A stretch of DNA of 8,789 nt from a bacterium (GTDB lineage Bacteria; Ratteibacteria; UBA8468; B48-G9; JAFGKM01), in assembly GCA_029548585.1 (NCBI GenBank), contig JAKPNC010000114.1, positions 1 through 8,789 on the forward strand. Direction: 5' to 3'. The notes beneath the pieces are model-generated. The model worked only from the letters and a program-made list of their open reading frames with translations, had not been told where the DNA came from and did no database searches. The position numbers and the translations under genes are program-made. Positions 6,215-8,789 of the stretch are shown here, one piece after another. How positions within the stretch are numbered: position 1 is the first letter of the stretch; each line of letters opens with the position of its first letter.

Positions 6215-6343
6215 GAACGGCGTTACACAGGCATTATTGCAGCCGATCCTTAAAAGTGTATTATAAGGAAACGGATGAAGAGAGAAAAGAGGAAATGGCG
6301 TGCTAAGCCCGCAATCAGAGTTGAAGAGGAAAAGTTTTTTACT

Positions 6344-6811
6344 TCATGGATTCACGCGCATTTCAACCTTTCCCGTTTCATGAAAACCGCACTTCATGTA
6401 AAAGGGGATATTGTGGAGCTCACAGTTAAGTATTACCTTGTAGCAATTTCTCTTTCTTGCTTCAGAAAGAAGGGATTTGACCACTTCAAGTCCGATGCCC
6501 TTGCCCCTGAACCTGGTGTCTGTCACGACGTTTTCAACGTGGCCGTATGGTTTGCCTGAATGCGAAAGGTTTATCTGAACAAGAAGAGTACCCGTTGCTA
6601 TTATTTCATTATCCATGCTGGCGATACAGAGATAGTAGTCGGGATTTCTTAGAATCTCACCGAGGATTTTCTCACGCGGAGGATACTGTGAAATCTCTCC
6701 CGGACCGGGGGGGCTCAGCTGGTACAGCATTCCGAGTATTCCGCTCAGATCTTCACTGCAGGCCCTCCTAACATTTATTTTTAACGGTTCAGATATTTTT
6801 GTCTTCTCCAT
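6344..6811 (-). CDS. GNAT acetyltransferase resembling glucosamine-6-phosphate N-acetyltransferase (GNA1-like)
   Basis: The 155-residue protein has a complete GNAT fold: INVRRACSEDLSGILGML (strand 1/helix 1), YYLCIASMDNEIIATGTLLV (strands 2-4), acetyl-CoA motif HVENVVTDTRFRGKGIG (91-107, with R102-G-K-G-I-G107), then NCYKVILNCELHNIPFYMK and CGF (122-143). The last block closely follows GNA1 (cysteine-tyrosine-lysine strand, then N-x-x-FY-x-K-x-GF), which acetylates glucosamine-6-phosphate on the way to UDP-GlcNAc. The length equals the short eukaryotic enzymes. The start ATG 6811 comes 11 bases after the stop of the DeoR-type gene and has a weak GGTGG; a longer frame from 6976 would overlap that gene and has a low-complexity N-terminus, so it is rejected. 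Coupling to a sugar-phosphate sensor domain supports an amino-sugar substrate. Other small-molecule GNAT substrates remain possible. Confidence 0.85.
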   Translation of the reverse strand: MEKTKISEPLKINVRRACSEDLSGILGMLYQLSPPGPGEISQYPPREKILGEILRNPDYYLCIASMDNEIIATGTLLVQINLSHSGKPYGHVENVVTDTRFRGKGIGLEVVKSLLSEARKRNCYKVILNCELHNIPFYMKCGFHETGKVEMRVNP

Positions 6812-6822
6812 TTTGCCACCGG

Positions 6823-7455
6823 TTAAACCTTTATGATCCGCATCCCGTTTGAACTGAGTTTTGACAGTGTTTTCTGGCAAAGCTCTCCCCTGTCGTGGTT
6901 GGTTATGAGGGTATACTTCTTCTTGTTTTTCATGTCTATCTTCATCATCCTCATGCTTCTTGACTGGTACGTGCATTCTCTTCCTATTTTAGAGCTGTCG
7001 GCAAGTATTATTATCTCGCTTGCCCTCCTGGTTATGTGTTCTACCTGCTGGACTGTATTTATATCGTCGGATGTAAGGCCCTTTGCGGATATGCCGGGGC
7101 TGCCCATGATAACCTTTCCGATCCGGGAGAAATTGAAGTGTATGTCCACGATGCTGAGGTTCTTCCTCGACACCTCTCCCGAGACGATCCCAATGAAGTT
7201 TTCAAGGAAAAACGATTCGTAGCTCTTGAGCCATACGTTGAGAACGAAAACGTTGTTTGTCCATATCTTCAGCATGAAATGTTTTTCTGACCGGGCAAGG
7301 TATTCTCCCACGAAGGAAGCCGTTGTTCCTGCGCCCAGGAAAATATCGTCCCCCGTGGAAATCAGTTCCATGCATTTTTGGGCTATTTTTTCCTTCTGCT
7401 CCTGGTTAAACTTGCGTCTCTTCTCGAATGAAAGAAACAGGTCTTTTATATCCAT
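6823..7455 (-). CDS. DeoR-type sugar-phosphate sensor domain protein lacking the HTH domain
   Basis: The 210 residues correspond to the C-terminal DeoRC effector domain alone. The family starts with K-x-x-I-A-x-x-A, and here NQEQKEKIAQKCMELISTGD leads to DIFLGAGTTASFVGEYL (37-53, phosphate-binding G-x-G-T-T loop). KIWTNNVFVLN, GIVSGEVSRKNLSIVD, MGSPGISAKGLT and IIILADSSKIGRE (148-160, with the conserved D-S-S-K) follow in the usual order. DeoR/GlpR proteins are about 250 residues with an N-terminal winged HTH; here only about 16 charged residues precede the sensor. In-frame TAA codons stand immediately upstream of ATG 7455, and I see no HTH-coding sequence in the 215-base upstream gap. It may therefore bind a sugar phosphate without binding DNA. 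There is no ribosome site; the promoter places the start of transcription at the ATG. It is the first gene of a unit with the GNA1-like acetyltransferase. Confidence 0.85.
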   Translation of the reverse strand: MDIKDLFLSFEKRRKFNQEQKEKIAQKCMELISTGDDIFLGAGTTASFVGEYLARSEKHFMLKIWTNNVFVLNVWLKSYESFFLENFIGIVSGEVSRKNLSIVDIHFNFSRIGKVIMGSPGISAKGLTSDDINTVQQVEHITRRASEIIILADSSKIGRECTYQSRSMRMMKIDMKNKKKYTLITNHDRGELCQKTLSKLSSNGMRIIKV

Positions 7456-7461
7456 ATTTTA

Positions 7462-7490
7462 ATTTTACATAATAGTGTGCAACTTGTCAA
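7462..7490 (-). promoter_or_regulatory. Promoter for a probable leaderless transcript
   Basis: Minus strand: TTGACA (7490-7485, perfect), 17 bases, then TAAAAT (7467-7462, 5 of 6). The A of ATG 7455 is seven bases after the -10 hexamer, the usual distance to +1. The -35 lies in an ACTTGACAAGT inverted repeat that could also be an operator. Confidence 0.65.
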
Positions 7491-7670
7491 GTAAATTGCA
7501 ATAATAATTGTAAATAAATTTGAAAGGTGTTTTTGAGAAAACTTCCACGCCGGTTGTTTAATGCAGAAATTATGAAGAGACGGGCCAATCCCTTTGGCTT
7601 TCTTTCAAAGTTTGTATCCTGTTCCGGATGGACAACTGCGGTAACTTGAGGATCTTTTTCAACCCGGTTG

Positions 7671-8078
7671 TCAGGATTTCCTGAGCCAGGCTTCCTGTTT
7701 GCTTTCTTCAGTGTACTCCTGGAGTTCCACTATGTTTCCGTCGGGATCCTGGAACTTCACTCCCCAGCTCCTGTCCTTTCCCCTGCCTATTTCGGATGTT
7801 TCTATGCCGCCGGCCCTTATATTTTCAACCATCTTCCGGATATCCGTTACTTCAAGGCTCAGGTGCTGGTAGGATTGGTTTTCAGCCCTGTTTCCGTGGC
7901 TTCTTTCGAAAAGTTCAAGGAAATTTCTTTCTCCCGCATGCAGGTAAGCGCCGAACCTTTTGCCTTCATCATTCACGTAATCGAAAGCAGTTTTCATTCC
8001 GAGAATTCCACAGTAGAATTGAATGGATATATCGAGATCATTGACTATAAAGCAGGCATGCGCAATTCCTTTTATCAT
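7671..8078 (-). CDS. VOC-superfamily protein (glyoxalase/bleomycin-resistance/dioxygenase fold)
   Basis: The 135-residue single-module-pair VOC protein opens IKGIAHACFIVNDLDISIQF with YCGILGMKT, the usual first beta-alpha-beta-beta-beta unit. The second unit starts YQHLSLEVTDI and ends FQDPDGNIVELQEY. All four usual metal ligands are in place: His7, Glu55 (NFLELFE), His72 and Glu118, so it should bind a divalent metal and be catalytic. Candidate activities are lactoylglutathione lyase, epimerase or dioxygenase; the sequence does not decide. Start ATG 8078 has AAAGGAG about 9 bases upstream. It is divergent from the secreted-protein gene at 8286 and stands alone in its transcript. A short palindrome, CAACCGGGTTG (7660-7670), follows the stop. 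The 215-base gap beyond it (7456-7670) holds no gene I can support. Confidence 0.92.
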   Translation of the reverse strand: MIKGIAHACFIVNDLDISIQFYCGILGMKTAFDYVNDEGKRFGAYLHAGERNFLELFERSHGNRAENQSYQHLSLEVTDIRKMVENIRAGGIETSEIGRGKDRSWGVKFQDPDGNIVELQEYTEESKQEAWLRKS

Positions 8079-8177
8079 TTCTCTTTTCTCCTTTGTTCAT
8101 TCCTGGTTGCCATGAGCCTTTTGTAACGGAATCATGGTTTTGTCCTTATGAAGGATTTTTCGGGATTCAGCTTATAG

Positions 8178-8206
8178 ATTTTAGAATAAAAATGTCAGTA
8201 GTTCAA
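8178..8206 (-). promoter_or_regulatory. Possible promoter of the VOC gene
   Basis: Minus strand: TTGAAC (8206-8201), 17 bases, then TAAAAT (8183-8178). An overlapping alternative is CTGACA (8198-8193), 16 bases, TATAAG (8176-8171). Either would give a leader of about 95 bases containing the inverted repeat TCCTT-ATG-AAGGA (about 8143-8155). Confidence 0.4.
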
Positions 8207-8222
8207 TTTATTCAGAGGGGAA

Positions 8223-8252
8223 TTGACATCCGCTGGAAAAAAAACATAAAAT
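8223..8252 (+). promoter_or_regulatory. Promoter of the secreted-protein gene
   Basis: TTGACA (8223-8228, perfect), 18 bases, TAAAAT (8247-8252, 5 of 6). The predicted start is near 8259, shortly before the GGGAGG ribosome site. It is divergent from and only 17 bases beyond the -35 of the VOC promoter, so the two may be co-regulated. Confidence 0.62.
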
Positions 8253-8285
8253 ACAAGCAATTTGAGTTCATGGGAGGAAAAGACA

Positions 8286-8789
8286 ATGAAAAAGATTGTA
8301 TTCCTTGTAATTGCATTGGCCGGATTATCGATAGCCGGGGCCGAAGATAAAAATTCCGGGAAACTCCTGACCGTTCTCAAGGCTGAAGGAACCGTTTACA
8401 TCAGAAGCCATTTTAACGATACTGAAGATTTGCTGATTACCCTGGGCTTAGGAAAGAATAAACAGGTTAATTTTACGGGTGGATTTCTTCTTGACAAAAA
8501 TGCCGGGATGGATCCGGCTGCCCTTAAATCCGCGAGGAATTTCCATCGGAACGGGGACGATGCCTGCGCCCTGATAATTAACGGAACAGCCATAGGGGGC
8601 AACCACGGCGCTGCAGTGGGACTTGAGCTTACATGTGAAAACCATGGAAGGACGGTTGAAGACATAGGAAGTGAATGGAGAGATGAAAAAGGCAGAAAGT
8701 TTTACCTGATCAAGATACCCGATAAAGACAAACTTCTCTTTCTCGGGGAAAATAAAAGCGAGGGAGATATTTGGAAGTTTGAAAGAAGG
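8286..8789 (+). CDS. Secreted protein of unknown function, 3' end outside window
   Basis: The frame is open from ATG 8286 (GGGAGG seven to twelve bases upstream) to the window edge, 168 codons, no stop. Residues 1-19 (MKKIVFLVIALAGLSIAGA) are a textbook Sec signal peptide with AGA|ED cleavage. The mature part shows a beta-rich stretch (LLTVLKAEGTVYIRSHFNDT, residues 27-46), a possible turn-rich centre, and a distinctive block LIINGTAIGGNHGAAVGLEL (96-115), then NHGRTVEDIGSEW and KFYLIKIPDKDKLLFLGENK. The INGT-IG-NHG / HG-T-DIGS-W pattern suggests to me a family of large secreted carbohydrate-associated proteins in polysaccharide-degrading bacteria, but I cannot name a domain with confidence. 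Together with the PcRGLX/YetA-like gene at the other end it fits an organism investing in extracellular glycans. Confidence 0.85.
   Translation, partial: MKKIVFLVIALAGLSIAGAEDKNSGKLLTVLKAEGTVYIRSHFNDTEDLLITLGLGKNKQVNFTGGFLLDKNAGMDPAALKSARNFHRNGDDACALIINGTAIGGNHGAAVGLELTCENHGRTVEDIGSEWRDEKGRKFYLIKIPDKDKLLFLGENKSEGDIWKFERR

Noticed and set aside
6275..6559. 94-codon plus-strand frame with a weak ribosome site
   Set aside because: About two thirds of it is antisense to the GNAT gene, whose motifs are clear; the remaining N-terminal part is only a basic low-complexity stretch.
7574..7600. GCCAA-TCCCT-TTGGC hairpin followed by TTTCTTTC, terminator-like on the plus strand
   Set aside because: There is no plus-strand gene upstream that it could terminate, and the stem is only five base pairs.
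7487..7669. Minus-strand frame of about 60 codons running on from the end of the VOC gene in another frame
   Set aside because: It has no usable start codon or ribosome site; the VOC protein already ends at a normal length, so I read it as a chance open frame and not a frameshifted extension.
8143..8160. TCCTT-ATG-AAGGA followed by TTTTT, terminator-like on the plus strand
   Set aside because: No plus-strand gene precedes it and the stem is short; it is more likely part of the VOC leader or a regulator site.

Overview
The window looks like ordinary chromosomal DNA from a Gram-negative-type carbohydrate-degrading bacterium of medium G+C. Most proteins at the two ends carry export signals. Most genes have clear GGAGG-type ribosome sites, and seven intergenic sites resemble TTGACA / TATAAT sigma-70 promoters, nearly all with 17-base spacing. 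The phylum cannot be fixed from this sequence. The mix of a secreted PcRGLX/YetA-like protein, an exported aldo/keto reductase, a tandem universal stress protein and small lysine-rich proteins would suit PVC-superphylum (Lentisphaerae/Kiritimatiellae-like), spirochaete or related anaerobes; this is inference. No rRNA, tRNA, CRISPR array, insertion sequence or phage gene was seen.

Left part (1-3611, minus strand): a two-gene operon with one good promoter. An exported aldo/keto reductase (3547-2603) is followed 36 bases later by a very large secreted protein (2566 to beyond position 1, at least 855 residues). The large protein has the RIFT-barrel signature of the exo-rhamnogalacturonan-lyase-like PcRGLX/YetA family. 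The pair suggests handling of pectin-type or other acidic glycans outside the cytoplasm.

Centre left (3697-4245, minus strand): two tiny genes behind a TTGACA promoter, ending at a strong GAAA-loop terminator. They encode a 59-residue beta-rich protein and a 58-residue protein with a basic Lys/Ala/Pro tail. Divergent from them is an XRE-type helix-turn-helix regulator (4619-5080, plus strand), whose start-site region holds a 24-base inverted repeat that is a good candidate operator. A weak 62-codon TTG-start frame lies between them.

Centre right (5124-7490, minus strand): a tandem universal stress protein with its own promoter, and upstream of it a two-gene unit. That unit encodes a DeoR-type sugar-phosphate sensor domain lacking its DNA-binding domain, apparently translated from a leaderless mRNA, and a GNAT acetyltransferase resembling eukaryotic-type glucosamine-6-phosphate N-acetyltransferase (GNA1).

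Right end (7671-8789): a VOC/glyoxalase-fold protein on the minus strand is divergent from a secreted protein of unknown function on the plus strand that runs off the window. Their promoters face away from each other in a roughly 200-base intergenic region.

No single well-known defence or mobile system is present. The items most worth following are the secreted reductase/lyase pair, the HTH-less DeoR domain coupled to a GNA1-like enzyme, and the small-protein pair beside the HTH regulator.
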